From: Paenibacillus glacialis
GTDB taxonomy: Bacteria > Bacillota > Bacilli > Paenibacillales > Paenibacillaceae
Direction: 5' to 3'
NCBI RefSeq assembly: GCF_001637205.1
Contig: NZ_LVJH01000017.1
Span: forward strand, 1-64,000
Length of the DNA: 64,000 bases
Shown: positions 34,480-44,473 of the stretch, in pieces
Numbering within the stretch: position 1 is the stretch's first letter
How the letters are laid out: every line of letters begins with the position of its first letter
Notes under the pieces: generated by a model
Seen by the model: only the letters and a program-made list of their open reading frames with translations
What the model was told of the DNA's origin: nothing
Databases searched by the model: none
Program-made: the position numbers and the translations under genes

Positions 34480-35572
34480 ATTGTTCAATGCTATAGAGAG
34501 CGGATAGCTTCGTTGCCGTCTGATTCCATGTGAAGTGTTGCAGTACGTCAGAGCGGCCATTTTCCGCCATGTTTTCTCTGAGACTTCTGTTCTGAGCTAA
34601 TTTAAGCAGATGGACTGCGAACCCTTCCGGTCTGCGGTATTGATTCACAAGGTAACCATTGTGCCCATGGTTTACGATCTCCTGTATTCCTCCATTTCGG
34701 GATGCGATAACAGGAACCCCTGAGGCCATAGCTTCTATATTAACTAGGCCGAAGGCTTCATGTTTCTGAGAGGGACAGACGAAGCAGTCAGCGATGTGGT
34801 ATATCTTATGAATCTTAGCATGGGGTATCTTCCCTATAAACGTAATAGGTACGCCTAAGGTTTGAGCCTGTCGCTTAAGCTGCCTCAAGTAGGAGGGCCT
34901 TGCTCTACCTACTACTACGAGGTGTACAGGTATGTGTTTCCGTACAAGATGTGAGGCTCGAATCAGTATGTGTACGCCCTTTTGTGGAATGACTCTCCCT
35001 ACAAATAGAATGGTAAAAGCATTACCAAGCCTATAGTTTTTTCTACTGGTTCTTTTCTCAACTGATGTAGATGGGCGGAATCGGGATACAGCAACACCTA
35101 ACTCAACTGTACGAATATTCTTTGCTGCATGAGGAAATAGAGAGGATAGTTTTTGCTGTAGCGAATGGCTATTAGCGATAATAAGATCTGCCTTTCTTAA
35201 ATATCTTGAGATTTTTGGTTTATGAGGAACAAACGTTAAGGAGTGAAGGAATAAGGAGACAGGTGTATGAGGGAACGCTTGTTTAATTAAAGCCATATAA
35301 TAAGGGCGATTATCAACTTGAATAAAGTCATAAGATCTCCCTTTCATATATCTAAGAACGGAAGAGATATAAGTTGATGCTTTCCCTGAAGCTACTCGAA
35401 CAATAGTGATGCTCCCGATCTGACTCTCATGTGGTAAAGAACGGGCCCGTCTGCTGATAATGGTGACTTTATGTTTGGTCGCAAGTTGTTTAGCTATTGC
35501 CAGAATACATATTTCCACAGATCCGCTACCTGGAACGGGTATTTGCTCCGGTGCAACGATAAGAATGTGCAT
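34478..35572 (-). CDS. family 4 glycosyltransferase
   Basis: A 364-residue GT-B enzyme. The N-terminal glycine-rich acceptor motif is HILIVAPEQIPVPGSGSVEICI. The middle start of the donor domain is FTILFVGRVIPQKGVHILIRA, and the donor site is HEAFGLVNIEAMASGVPVIASRNGGIQEIV, with the E-x7-E pair of GT4. Conserved residues match spore-associated and wall-associated sugar transferases such as YtcC/CotSA. The divergent neighbour is a YheC/YheD spore-coat-associated protein, so a role in spore surface glycan is plausible. ATG 35572 has GGAGG six bases before it; the frame is open 90 bases further upstream. Confidence 0.85.
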   Translation of the reverse strand: MHILIVAPEQIPVPGSGSVEICILAIAKQLATKHKVTIISRRARSLPHESQIGSITIVRVASGKASTYISSVLRYMKGRSYDFIQVDNRPYYMALIKQAFPHTPVSLFLHSLTFVPHKPKISRYLRKADLIIANSHSLQQKLSSLFPHAAKNIRTVELGVAVSRFRPSTSVEKRTSRKNYRLGNAFTILFVGRVIPQKGVHILIRASHLVRKHIPVHLVVVGRARPSYLRQLKRQAQTLGVPITFIGKIPHAKIHKIYHIADCFVCPSQKHEAFGLVNIEAMASGVPVIASRNGGIQEIVNHGHNGYLVNQYRRPEGFAVHLLKLAQNRSLRENMAENGRSDVLQHFTWNQTATKLSALYSIEQ

Positions 35573-35755
35573 TGCTTTCCTCCAATCTGTCAGGAACAAC
35601 TTTTTTGTTTCTCTAAGATATGCTATCTCTTTGGAAAAGGTATGGTCGTATGGTCTATACAAAGAAGCACGGGAATGAATAGAATGTATTGATTTTGGGG
35701 TTAAAGTTGTCTTGATCGCTGTAATTCAATTCATTCATGGAAAGAGAGGTTGGAT

Positions 35756-36538
35756 ATGAAGGGAAAGCGAATGAGAACAGTATCAAGTAAATGGCTCAAA
35801 ACAAATGCATTGCTAAGTCACGGCGAGATACGCCAATTCATTCCAATGACACAAAGATTAACGAGTGGAAACCTATCGTCAATGTTAGCTAGATATGGGA
35901 TGGTCTATATTAAGCCTGAACGAGGTACGTATGGTAATGGGGTTATACGTGCGGAGCTATTGAAACAAGGACCCAATAAATATCAATATCAGATTGAAAT
36001 GAAGAAGAGAATGTTTAAAGATTATCAATCCTTTTATCAAGCGCTAACGAAGGTTACGAAGAAGAGAAGTTATTTGGTACAAATGGGTATTCATTTATTG
36101 AAATATCAGAAACGTAGATTTGACATTCGAGTGATGGTTCAACTGAACCCCAAGGGGAATTGGGAGACGACAGGCATTATAGGTAGAGTAGCTCACCCTG
36201 GAAAAATAGTAACGAACTATCATAGTGGTGGTCAACTTGTGAACATCGAGAAATTGTTAACTTCTCATCTATCTTTGAATGAACAGAAATTCTTAATAGG
36301 AAAAATGAGTAAACTGGGTGTCACGATCGCGAAACAGCTTAAGCAGAAATATCCGGATTATCGGCAAGTCGGTGTTGATGTTGGGCTTGATGTAACCATG
36401 AAGCCATGGATCATTGAGGTGAATACGAACCCGGATCCCTATATCTTTAGGAAACTTGCTGATAAATCTGTGTTTCGAAAAGTAATGAGGTATAAAAGGT
36501 TAAAGGCACCGATTCGTCTCTTGAAAAAGAAAAAATAG
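35756..36538 (+). CDS. YheC/YheD-family ATP-grasp protein
   Basis: About 260 residues. The ATP-grasp fold is visible: IKPERGTYGNGVIRAEL (nucleotide-binding lysine and glycine loop), RRFDIRVMVQLNPKG, GVDVGLDVTMKPWIIEVNTNPDP (metal-binding Asp, Glu and Asn). YheC/YheD proteins are spore-coat-associated and common in multiple copies in Paenibacillus; substrates are unknown. ATG 35756 is preferred over TTG 35750 because AGAGAGGT lies six bases upstream. Divergent from the GT4 gene. Confidence 0.85.
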   Translation: MKGKRMRTVSSKWLKTNALLSHGEIRQFIPMTQRLTSGNLSSMLARYGMVYIKPERGTYGNGVIRAELLKQGPNKYQYQIEMKKRMFKDYQSFYQALTKVTKKRSYLVQMGIHLLKYQKRRFDIRVMVQLNPKGNWETTGIIGRVAHPGKIVTNYHSGGQLVNIEKLLTSHLSLNEQKFLIGKMSKLGVTIAKQLKQKYPDYRQVGVDVGLDVTMKPWIIEVNTNPDPYIFRKLADKSVFRKVMRYKRLKAPIRLLKKKK

Positions 36539-36581
36539 TATCGGATTCTTCATGGCTTCTTCGACAAGTCAAAACACCTTG

Positions 36582-36614
36582 AAATACCTGATGGAAGTTG
36601 AATCAGGTATTTTG
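36582..36614 (+). terminator. terminator-like hairpin after the YheC/D gene
   Basis: An 11-bp perfect stem, AAATACCTGAT/ATCAGGTATTT, with a nine-base loop. The T-run is short. Confidence 0.7.
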
Positions 36615-36704
36615 ATGATCCATCGTTTAAACGATATACAATTAATGGGTTGTAAGTTATATTAAACGTGTATTTTGGAACTGTAGGATAGGGAGGAAGC
36701 GTCG

Positions 36705-36746
36705 ATGAGTGAAAGTGGAATCCGTAGTATCTACTTTAATCGTTAA
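36705..36746 (+). CDS. 13-residue leader-type micro-ORF
   Basis: ATG with GGGAGGAAG about five to eight bases upstream, reading MSESGIRSIYFNR and a stop, about 100 bases before the ABC transporter genes. The good ribosome binding site argues for translation. It could be a leader peptide for induction of the transporter by ribosome stalling, as known for antibiotic-responsive ABC systems. No stall motif or attenuator is certain. Confidence 0.4.
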   Translation: MSESGIRSIYFNR

Positions 36747-36849
36747 AGGAAAAAAATATTGAATTTTTCTAATATATGAGTTAAAAATGATATTTATAAC
36801 ATGTATAGTAATGTTATACTAATAAATGGATATTATTAGAGAGGGGCAA

Positions 36850-37644
36850 ATGAAGTTGCAATATATAGGAGAACCCATTATATCCATCCGTGATTTGGTC
36901 TTGAATTATGGCGATAAACCGATTCTATGTAGTATTAACCTAGATGTCTTTAAAGGGCAGATTATCGGATATATCGGTCCAAACGGAGCGGGGAAAAGCA
37001 CCACAGTAAAGGTATTGCTCGGACTCATAGGTGAATACAAGGGCGAAGTAAAGATTCTAGGAAGAGATATCTCAGATGGAGACGTTGAATATAAGAGGAA
37101 GATCGGATATGTACCTGAGGTCGCTGATATTTATGAAAGCCTCACAGCACAAGAATATTTGACGTTTATTGGACAGTTATATGGGTTGGAATATACCCAA
37201 GCGGACCAGAAAGCATTTCAATTAATGACAAGCTTCGAATTGGACCAAATGTACTGGTCACGAATTTCCTCCTTTTCCAAAGGAATGAAGCAGAAGGTAC
37301 TGTTGATCTCGAGCCTAATACATAATCCTGAGATTCTATTCTTAGATGAACCTCTCAGCGGACTAGATGCTAATAGTGTCATGGTTGTGAAGGAATTACT
37401 AGCTTGTTTAGCCGCTCAAGGCAAGACCATCTTCTATTCATCGCACATCATGGATGTGGTAGAGAAGATCAGTAATCGAATTATTTTACTAGATGGCGGA
37501 AAGATCATAGCAGATGGTAGCTTTCATGAACTGCAGCAACAATCCAAGGAAGGATCACTGGAGCAAGTATTCAATCAACTCACTGGATCACACGATCACA
37601 AAGATGTAGCTGAACGGATTGTCTCTATTGTTCAAGAGGTGTAG
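36850..37644 (+). CDS. ABC transporter ATP-binding protein
   Basis: A 264-residue ATPase: Walker A GPNGAGKS, signature FSKGMKQKVLLISSLI (non-canonical LSGGQ, common in ABC-2 drug or lantibiotic exporters), Walker B ILFLDEPLSGLD and switch SSHIMDVVE. The C-terminus extends about 60 residues beyond the ATPase core. It is followed after three bases by a large membrane protein gene, so an exporter of the ABC-2 (YthP/YthQ-like) type. ATG 36850 is chosen for GAGGGG just upstream; the frame is open to 36826. Confidence 0.85.
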   Translation: MKLQYIGEPIISIRDLVLNYGDKPILCSINLDVFKGQIIGYIGPNGAGKSTTVKVLLGLIGEYKGEVKILGRDISDGDVEYKRKIGYVPEVADIYESLTAQEYLTFIGQLYGLEYTQADQKAFQLMTSFELDQMYWSRISSFSKGMKQKVLLISSLIHNPEILFLDEPLSGLDANSVMVVKELLACLAAQGKTIFYSSHIMDVVEKISNRIILLDGGKIIADGSFHELQQQSKEGSLEQVFNQLTGSHDHKDVAERIVSIVQEV

Positions 37645-37647
37645 TCG

Positions 37648-39297
37648 ATGAATGAATTCAGAACATTGAAGGTGTTGGATCGGTTTCGTCTTCTTTTTGA
37701 GAAATTCGGAATTAATTATGTGATCATGAGAAGAATCCTTCAAGTCAAGTTGACGATGGATGGCAGAAGAGTACCCACTATTATTGGGAATTCAGGATCG
37801 GCTCAGGACCCGAAGAAGGATGACCAGAATAAATTTTTGCGATCCATGTGGCTGTATCTCGTATTGGGTACGTTAGCCCTTGCACCTATTGTTATGTTGA
37901 ATGACAACTTCATATTTCAAATGAGCCTCGTATTCGGGATTGTGATCTTCATGGCGCTGACCTCGTTAATATCCGACTTCTCATCGGTTCTCTTAGACAT
38001 TCGAGATAAGACGATACTGAACTCGAAACCCGTGGATGCAAGAACCATTCATGCCGCCAAGATCATACATATTAGTATTTATCTTTTCTTCATTACAGCG
38101 GCACTTTCTATTGCGCCACTTATTGGTGGTACCATCCGTCATGGCATCATTTTTTCAATAATTTTCCTCTTCGAACTAGTATTCATAGATATCTTGGTTG
38201 TAGTATTAACGGCTCTATTATATCTCGTTGTCCTTCAGTTTTTTGACGGAGAGAAGTTGAAGGATATAATTAATTATGTGCAGATTGGCCTAATGTTGGT
38301 TATGACGATCGGGTATCAATTCATTTCACGATTATTTAATATTGTAGACTTAAATTATGTATTTGATGGGAAGTGGTGGCAGTATTTTATTGTCCCCGTA
38401 TGGTTCGCAGCTCCCTTTGAACTATTCATTCATGGTGACCGTAACAGGGTCTTTCTCATTTTTGCTCTTCTGGCTGTGCTAGTACCTCTAGTATCCATAT
38501 TGATATACGTTAAGTGTATGCCCTCATTTGAAAGGAATCTGCAGAAACTTAACGATAATAGTGGAAGGAGAAAGAGAGGGAGACCTAAAGGGACAGGAAT
38601 ATCAAGATTTCTGTGTTCTACACAGGAAGAGAGAATGTTCTATCGGTTTACCTCAGATATGATAGGTAATGACCGAAATTTCAAGTTGAAGGTGTATCCA
38701 TCTTTAGGTCTATCTATTGTATTTCCGTTTATATTTCTATTTAATTTTTTGCAGTCTCAAGAATGGGACAAGATATCTTCTAGTAAAAGTTATTTACTTA
38801 TGTATGCTGCAGCTCTATTTATTCCACAGGTACTGATTATGTTGAAATTCTCGGACAACTATAAAGGGGCGTGGATATACAAGGTCATGCCGGTTCGAGA
38901 TTTAGCTGCTATATTTAAAGGTAGTCTCAAAGCTGCCTTAGTCAGGTTGTTTCTACCGCTAATTCTATTAGTCAGCGTCATATTTATCATTGTTTTTGGA
39001 TTAAGGATTATTCCTGATGTCATTGTGTATCTATTGAGCATATGTATTTACACCGTGCTCACATTCCGAATATTAAGGAAGGCATTACCTTTCTCGGAGC
39101 CCTATCAGGTCTCGGGAAAAGGAGAAGGGTTGCTACTATTTGTCCTGATGGTTATTATGGCTTTATTCGTAGGATTCCATTTCTTAAGTACCCTTGTAAG
39201 TTATGGGGTCTACATCTATATGACACTCCTTATTATTGCGAATATTGTTAGCTGGAGACGAGCCTTTCGAACCTCATGGGATAGAATAATATCATAG
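37648..39297 (+). CDS. large ABC-2-type permease
   Basis: A 549-residue membrane protein with about eleven or twelve hydrophobic segments in two sets, split by a charged loop near 290-330 (NDNSGRRKRGRPKG). The N-terminal 75 residues are cytosolic. Sequence detail resembles the YthQ/EcsB-like permeases of Bacillaceae only loosely. Its partner ATPase is immediately upstream and the pair surely forms one exporter. Substrate unknown. The short peptide ORF upstream hints at induced expression. Confidence 0.72.
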   Translation: MNEFRTLKVLDRFRLLFEKFGINYVIMRRILQVKLTMDGRRVPTIIGNSGSAQDPKKDDQNKFLRSMWLYLVLGTLALAPIVMLNDNFIFQMSLVFGIVIFMALTSLISDFSSVLLDIRDKTILNSKPVDARTIHAAKIIHISIYLFFITAALSIAPLIGGTIRHGIIFSIIFLFELVFIDILVVVLTALLYLVVLQFFDGEKLKDIINYVQIGLMLVMTIGYQFISRLFNIVDLNYVFDGKWWQYFIVPVWFAAPFELFIHGDRNRVFLIFALLAVLVPLVSILIYVKCMPSFERNLQKLNDNSGRRKRGRPKGTGISRFLCSTQEERMFYRFTSDMIGNDRNFKLKVYPSLGLSIVFPFIFLFNFLQSQEWDKISSSKSYLLMYAAALFIPQVLIMLKFSDNYKGAWIYKVMPVRDLAAIFKGSLKAALVRLFLPLILLVSVIFIIVFGLRIIPDVIVYLLSICIYTVLTFRILRKALPFSEPYQVSGKGEGLLLFVLMVIMALFVGFHFLSTLVSYGVYIYMTLLIIANIVSWRRAFRTSWDRIIS

Positions 39298-39407
39298 GTA
39301 GAGGGTATGTTGATCTTGGATGAAATCTATTACCTAATTCATCCTTTTGATTATCTGTTGCAGAAGTAGTACATTATAAAAGTTATCATTAAGGAGGTTC
39401 CACATTA

Positions 39408-39890
39408 ATGTATTATGAAGACAACGAGAATTTATCAATCATGACATATACCTTGAACAGTGGTATTAAGGGTACAGTTCCTTTATCTAATAAACAAATT
39501 CAAGAATGGTTAGAGAGTTATAGATCGAATACCAAATTCATTACTGCTATTGGTAAAGAGTTTTTCGGTCTTAATCCTGAGCTTGTCGCGGACTTCAAAG
39601 TGCAGAATCGATTCTCTAACTATGTTGAGATGATAAGGCCAATATCAGCAGGTGACCAAGAGAAGAATGATGAACTTTCACAAGCCTATGAAGAGAATCT
39701 TGTATTCTTTAAGGTTGACTGTAAATGTGGAACAACGTATACAACATATTCGCAATATTATACAACGAAGTGGTTTTGTTCGAAGTGTAAAGAGATTGTA
39801 TTCATGGATAAGAAGAAAGGGAAGGTTCCTACCGACAAAGGTGAGGCTTGGTATATGACGAACAAGTACTTTGTGGAACGTGAATCTTAA
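39408..39890 (+). CDS. conserved-looking protein with a C-terminal zinc ribbon
   Basis: A 160-residue soluble protein of no family I recognise. Residues about 102-132 contain CKCGTTYTTYSQYYTTKWFCSKCKEIVFMD. The CxC and CxxC pairs about 20 residues apart suggest a zinc ribbon. The N-terminal part is acidic and mixed alpha/beta (LNSGIKGTVPLSNKQIQEWL). AAGGAGGT precedes the ATG at ideal distance, so it is surely translated. It stands alone between the ABC pair and a bidirectional terminator. Confidence 0.65.
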   Translation: MYYEDNENLSIMTYTLNSGIKGTVPLSNKQIQEWLESYRSNTKFITAIGKEFFGLNPELVADFKVQNRFSNYVEMIRPISAGDQEKNDELSQAYEENLVFFKVDCKCGTTYTTYSQYYTTKWFCSKCKEIVFMDKKKGKVPTDKGEAWYMTNKYFVERES

Positions 39891-39916
39891 GACTTGATAC
39901 CTTTCAATCTTTCAAA

Positions 39917-39969
39917 AACAGAAGAAACGGCTGATTGATCTCTCAATTGGCTGTTTCTTCTGTTTTTTC
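39917..39969. terminator. bidirectional terminator
   Basis: AACAGAAGAAAC/GTTTCTTCTGTT with an inner TGA-TCA helix, between the convergent zinc-ribbon and chemoreceptor genes. Confidence 0.9.
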
Positions 39970-39979
39970 ATATTATCAT

Positions 39980-41674
39980 TTATATTTTGAATCGTTCAAT
40001 GAGGACATGGAGTTTCTCAGACATGACGGAAAGGAAGGATGCGGAAGAATCGATTTCTTCCATGGAAGCTAGCTGTTGCTCTGAGGCAGCAGATACACTT
40101 TGTACTCCATCTAATGTCTGCTGGGCTACCTTTACGAGAATATGAGCTGTTCCAACAATAACATTTGCGCTTTCGGACAACTGATGGACTGCTGTAGATA
40201 CATATTCATTTTGCTCTGTAATCATGGCGGCAGAAGCCTCAATTTGTTCGAACGATTGCCCTACCGCAGAGATTCGCTTAGATTCTTCGGTTACTTGTGC
40301 GGCTGTATCGAGCATATTGTTACTAGCGGTCTCCATGAGTGATAGGGTCTTCTTCACAACTTCCGAAATCTCTTTCGCTGATTGAGACGAACTTTCAGAC
40401 AATTTCCTTACCGAACTTGCTACCACGGCGAAACCTCTGCCATGTTCCCCTGCTCGAGCTGCTTCAATAGCCGCATTCAAAGCTAATAAATTCGTCTCTG
40501 CTGCCATACCTGTCATGACATCAAGCATAAGACTGATCTCTTGCGAATGATCCTTTAAGCTTTGAATTGTAAAGGATAGTTCTTGAATGCTCTCATTCAT
40601 GTGGTTCATCTGATCAACGGTCTTGTTCATGGATATTCTTCCTGCGCGAGCTCTTTGTAAGTTATCTGCAGCTGAAAGACGTGCTTGATCTGTACTTTCG
40701 GAGATATTTGAAATGAAAGTTGACATTTCCGCGATCTTTTTGGAACTTATTTCTAAGCTTTCTAACTGTTTCTCAGCTCCATTAGCCATGTCTTCAATGA
40801 TGATGACGGTTTGTTGTCCGGCTATTCCCGTCTGCTTAGAACTCGCGGATAATTCCTCAGACGATGAGGCAACGTGAAGAGAGGCGACGCTAACTTCTCG
40901 AATTAGATTCTGAAGATTAGTTGTCATCGTATTGATGTCAATTGTTAATTGTCCTACTTCGTCCTTGCTCTTAAACTGTAAAGGCTCCAGTGTTAAGTCT
41001 CCATCGGCTATACGGCTTACGATCGTAGATAGGGCGGATAGGGGACTCACTGCTCTACGGATGATGATAAATACAGAAAGTGCAGCGAGGGTAAATAAGA
41101 TAGCACCTACAATAAAAGGTATAAGAAGGGTTTCGACTGTTCTTTTATGGATGAGTGAGGCATCGACGTTAATTGCAAGCAAACCTACAATTTCTTTGTT
41201 GGAATCATGGTCTTTATAAATAGGTCCGTACCCAGTTTTTAATGTGATCTCATCATATGTATACACTTTCGAAGATAAGGAATGTTTCATACTGTTTATC
41301 ATTTCTTGATCTACTTTATTGAAATAGAAGGTGTCCCCTGCTTGGTATCCCCTCTTCTTTAGATTATTGTCTGCAGCTAGAATCTTGCCGTCTAGAGATA
41401 GAATGAATGCTTCTTTAAATAGAGGTTTCTTATGTATAATCCAGTCTATATTCGTCTCAACGTTACTAAGTATGCTTGTGTCACCTTGAGCAAGTGCTAA
41501 TATATCCTGCGGATTAACAAGTCCAGAAGTGATGTTCGCACAACCAACCGTTTCAATTCCGAGCGCCTCATCAACTTGTCGATAGGTTATTTGATATGCA
41601 AATATACTGATTGAGATACCTACCACCAAGAGAAGAGCAATTAATTTTAATGTTATTTTCTTAGCTAAACCCAT
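39980..41674 (-). CDS. methyl-accepting chemotaxis protein with Cache-like sensor
   Basis: A 564-residue chemoreceptor. Helix 1 is at about 8-26, an extracellular sensor at about 30-180 ([59 protein letters not shown]) with the pattern of a single Cache domain, helix 2 at about 185-208, then HAMP ([27 protein letters not shown]). The signalling tip near 385-430 reads [33 protein letters not shown]. Cache receptors usually bind small organic acids or amino acids. Not part of an operon. Confidence 0.92.
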   Translation of the reverse strand: MGLAKKITLKLIALLLVVGISISIFAYQITYRQVDEALGIETVGCANITSGLVNPQDILALAQGDTSILSNVETNIDWIIHKKPLFKEAFILSLDGKILAADNNLKKRGYQAGDTFYFNKVDQEMINSMKHSLSSKVYTYDEITLKTGYGPIYKDHDSNKEIVGLLAINVDASLIHKRTVETLLIPFIVGAILFTLAALSVFIIIRRAVSPLSALSTIVSRIADGDLTLEPLQFKSKDEVGQLTIDINTMTTNLQNLIREVSVASLHVASSSEELSASSKQTGIAGQQTVIIIEDMANGAEKQLESLEISSKKIAEMSTFISNISESTDQARLSAADNLQRARAGRISMNKTVDQMNHMNESIQELSFTIQSLKDHSQEISLMLDVMTGMAAETNLLALNAAIEAARAGEHGRGFAVVASSVRKLSESSSQSAKEISEVVKKTLSLMETASNNMLDTAAQVTEESKRISAVGQSFEQIEASAAMITEQNEYVSTAVHQLSESANVIVGTAHILVKVAQQTLDGVQSVSAASEQQLASMEEIDSSASFLSVMSEKLHVLIERFKI

Positions 41675-41906
41675 CTAAAAAACCTCCAGTAGTATACGAT
41701 AAGCTAATCTACGACTTTGAGTGCATAACTCGAAGTCTATATTAGTGTATTTTCGCTAGTAAATGACAAAAAATCAATGGCATAAATCACTCTAAATATA
41801 GGTTGCGATTTATGTCGATTCATGTATTTTTAAATCCGAATATGTAACCTACTTAAATATGTACCTTAATTATTACAGTTTAAAATCATTCTAATTTTAA
41901 ATATTG

Positions 41907-41922
41907 TGTGACAAACTTCACA
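41907..41922. promoter_or_regulatory. Rex/FNR-type operator 1 upstream of cydA
   Basis: TGTGACAAACTTCACA has TGTGA-N6-TCACA symmetry and one mismatch from the Rex core TGTGAA-N4-TTCACA. It is followed 40 bases (centre to centre) by a second site. Confidence 0.68.
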
Positions 41923-41946
41923 ATGAGAGGATATTTCTTCATTGAA

Positions 41947-41962
41947 TGTGATAAATATCACA
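41947..41962. promoter_or_regulatory. Rex/FNR-type operator 2 upstream of cydA
   Basis: TGTGATAAATATCACA, a TGTGAT/ATCACA palindrome about 110 bases before the cydA start. In B. subtilis the cyd operon is repressed by Rex when NADH is low and also answers to other redox regulators. Nothing else stands out in the 395-base gap between the chemoreceptor and cydA. Confidence 0.68.
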
Positions 41963-42069
41963 TTTGGTTTGAGGAGTCTCTGACAAAATATAAAATATAA
42001 GATATTAATTTTCGTGTACTTAATGATTAAGCTATTGGAAACTTTAAACAAGGAAGAGGGATTAAAATC

Positions 42070-43470
42070 ATGGATCCGGTTATGCTCTCACGCATCCAGT
42101 TTGCGTCGACAACGTTGTTTCACTTTATCTTTGTACCATTGTCTATTGGATTAGCGTTGTTGATTGCGATCATGGAAACAATGTACGTGGTCAAAGGTAA
42201 GGAAGTATACAAAAAGATGGCTAAATTCTGGGGACATTTGTTCCTCATTAACTTTGCTGTTGGTGTCGTGACTGGGATATTACAAGAATTTCAGTTCGGA
42301 ATGAATTGGTCGGATTATTCGAGATTTGTAGGGGATGTATTCGGGGCTCCACTAGCGGTAGAAGCGTTACTAGCCTTTTTCTTGGAGTCTACATTCTTAG
42401 GGATATGGATTTTTGGATGGGAACGTCTATCTAAGAAGCTTCACTTAATGTGTATTTGGTTAGTAGCTTTTGGTACGACAATGTCTGCCTTCTGGATTCT
42501 AGTAGCGAATTCTTTCATGCAAAGACCTGTTGGATTCGAGATAAATAATGGTCGAGCCGAGATGAATGATTTCTTAGCTTTGATCACAAACGGTCAGGTT
42601 CTTTTAGAGTTCCCTCATACGATTTTAGCTGCATTTATGACAGGTGCCTTCTTGGTTACAGGTATCAGTGCATATAAAATGTTGAAACGCCAAGATTTTG
42701 AGTTTTTCAAGAAATCTTTTATTGTTGCCATTATTGTAGGTTTGGTATCGTCGATTGGGGTTGCACTCGTAGGACATAGTCAAGCACAGTATTTAGTAAA
42801 GACTCAACCTATGAAGATGGCGGCTTCTGAAGCGCTATGGGATACAAGTACCGATCCGGCTCCTTGGACTGTAGTAGCGACGATAGATCCGGAGAAGAAA
42901 GAGAATGGGATGACCTTCAAAATTCCATATTTGCTTAGTTTCTTGTCCTACAGTAAGTTCTCTGGCGAAGTTGTTGGGATGAATCAGTTACAAGCTGAGT
43001 ATGAACAGAAATATGGTCCTGGTGATTACATTCCACCAGTACGTACGACTTTCTGGAGCTTCCGTATCATGGTAGCCAGTGGATCGGTTCTTATTCTTCT
43101 AGCTATGTATGGATTCTACCTAGTTGCTCGTAAGAAGTTGGAACAGACGAATAAATGGTTTATGCGTATAATGGTAGGGGCTATTTCGTTACCCTTTATT
43201 GCGAACTGGGCAGGATGGATTATGACTGAGATTGGTCGCCAACCTTGGACTGTTTTCGGATTATTCACGACAGAAGATAGTATTTCGCCTAACGTTTCAG
43301 CTGGACAGATATTGTTCTCGTTAATTTCGTTCTCACTTGCTTACACAGTGTTAGCTATCATATTGGTTTATTTATTTGTTCGTGTGATCAAGAAGGGACC
43401 GAACGATTCAGGTTCCCATATAGAAGAATCTCACGACCCATTTGATAAGGAGGGGTATCATGTCTCTTAA
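42070..43470 (+). CDS. cydA: cytochrome bd oxidase subunit I
   Basis: A 466-residue quinol oxidase subunit with about nine membrane helices. The N-terminal MLSRIQFASTTLFHFIFVPLSIGLALLIAIMET contains the conserved heme-ligand histidine, GMNWSDYSRFVGDVFGAPLAVEALLAFFLESTFLGIWIFGWE holds the GRYS-like and ESTFLG motifs, and the short Q-loop includes WTVVATIDPEKKENGM. GWIMTEIGRQPW is the usual signature. The Q-loop is short, as in Firmicute-type bd oxidases. First gene of cydABDC, with two palindromic operators upstream. Confidence 0.95.
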   Translation: MDPVMLSRIQFASTTLFHFIFVPLSIGLALLIAIMETMYVVKGKEVYKKMAKFWGHLFLINFAVGVVTGILQEFQFGMNWSDYSRFVGDVFGAPLAVEALLAFFLESTFLGIWIFGWERLSKKLHLMCIWLVAFGTTMSAFWILVANSFMQRPVGFEINNGRAEMNDFLALITNGQVLLEFPHTILAAFMTGAFLVTGISAYKMLKRQDFEFFKKSFIVAIIVGLVSSIGVALVGHSQAQYLVKTQPMKMAASEALWDTSTDPAPWTVVATIDPEKKENGMTFKIPYLLSFLSYSKFSGEVVGMNQLQAEYEQKYGPGDYIPPVRTTFWSFRIMVASGSVLILLAMYGFYLVARKKLEQTNKWFMRIMVGAISLPFIANWAGWIMTEIGRQPWTVFGLFTTEDSISPNVSAGQILFSLISFSLAYTVLAIILVYLFVRVIKKGPNDSGSHIEESHDPFDKEGYHVS

Positions 43471-44473
43471 TGAGTTGTGGTTCTTGTTGATTGCTGTACT
43501 ATTTGTTGGATTTTTCTTCTTAGAAGGTTTCGACTTTGGCGTAGGAATGTCTACAACGATTCTTGCCAAGAATGACACAGAGCGTCGTGTATTAATTAAT
43601 TCCATTGGTCCTTTCTGGGATGCGAATGAAGTATGGTTGATTACTGCAGGAGGTGCGATGTTTGCAGCTTTCCCACATTGGTATGCCACATTATTTAGTG
43701 GATTCTATACACCACTCGTATTTGTTCTATTGGCTCTGATTGGTCGTGGTGTGGCCTTTGAATTTAGAGGTAAAGTAGCTTCTGAGACATGGAAGAAAAC
43801 GTGGGATATCGTCATATTCATCGGAAGCTTATTACCTCCACTTCTGTTCGGTGTGGTATTTGCTTGTCTTATCCAGGGCGTTCCCATTGGCGAAGATATG
43901 AATATGAATGCAGGATTGTTTGATGTTGTGAATGTGTATACCTTACTTGGAGGTATTACAGTCGTTGTTCTTTGTCTAGTGCATGGTCTGATGTTCACTA
44001 CCTTAAGAGTATTAGGTGATTTACAGGACAGAGCACGTGCGATGGCTAAGAAACTTCTGATTCCTCTTGCTATTCTAATGGTTGGATTTACTGTTATGAC
44101 GTACTTTAACACAGATGTATTCGAAGTTCGGGGTACTATTCTGAGCATAGTTGCTGTGGTAGGAGTGATCGTATATCTCCTCGCTGCATTCTTTATTTCC
44201 CGCAAAAGAGATGGTTGGGCTTTTGGTATGACAGGAGCTATTATTGCCATATCCTTCACTTCCATATTTATTGGATTGTTCCCACGGGTCATGGTTAGCT
44301 CAATTAGTGATGCCTATAGTCTGACGCTCACGAATGCTGCATCAGGTCAATATTCATTAAAGGTCATGTCCATCATCGCACTTACTTTGCTTCCTTTCGT
44401 ACTAGGATATCAAATATGGAGTTACTTCGTATTCCATAAACGCGTGAACGCGAAAGATCATTTGGAGTACTAA
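43460..44473 (+). CDS. cydB: cytochrome bd oxidase subunit II
   Basis: A 337-residue partner of CydA. It starts MSLNELWFLLIAVLFVGFFFLEGFDFGVGM and carries NSIGPFWDANEVWLITAGGAMFAAFPHWYATLFSGFY, the conserved CydB core. ATG 43460 has AAGGAGGGG just upstream and overlaps cydA by 11 bases, indicating coupling. Needed for heme assembly and stability of the oxidase. Confidence 0.95.
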   Translation: MSLNELWFLLIAVLFVGFFFLEGFDFGVGMSTTILAKNDTERRVLINSIGPFWDANEVWLITAGGAMFAAFPHWYATLFSGFYTPLVFVLLALIGRGVAFEFRGKVASETWKKTWDIVIFIGSLLPPLLFGVVFACLIQGVPIGEDMNMNAGLFDVVNVYTLLGGITVVVLCLVHGLMFTTLRVLGDLQDRARAMAKKLLIPLAILMVGFTVMTYFNTDVFEVRGTILSIVAVVGVIVYLLAAFFISRKRDGWAFGMTGAIIAISFTSIFIGLFPRVMVSSISDAYSLTLTNAASGQYSLKVMSIIALTLLPFVLGYQIWSYFVFHKRVNAKDHLEY

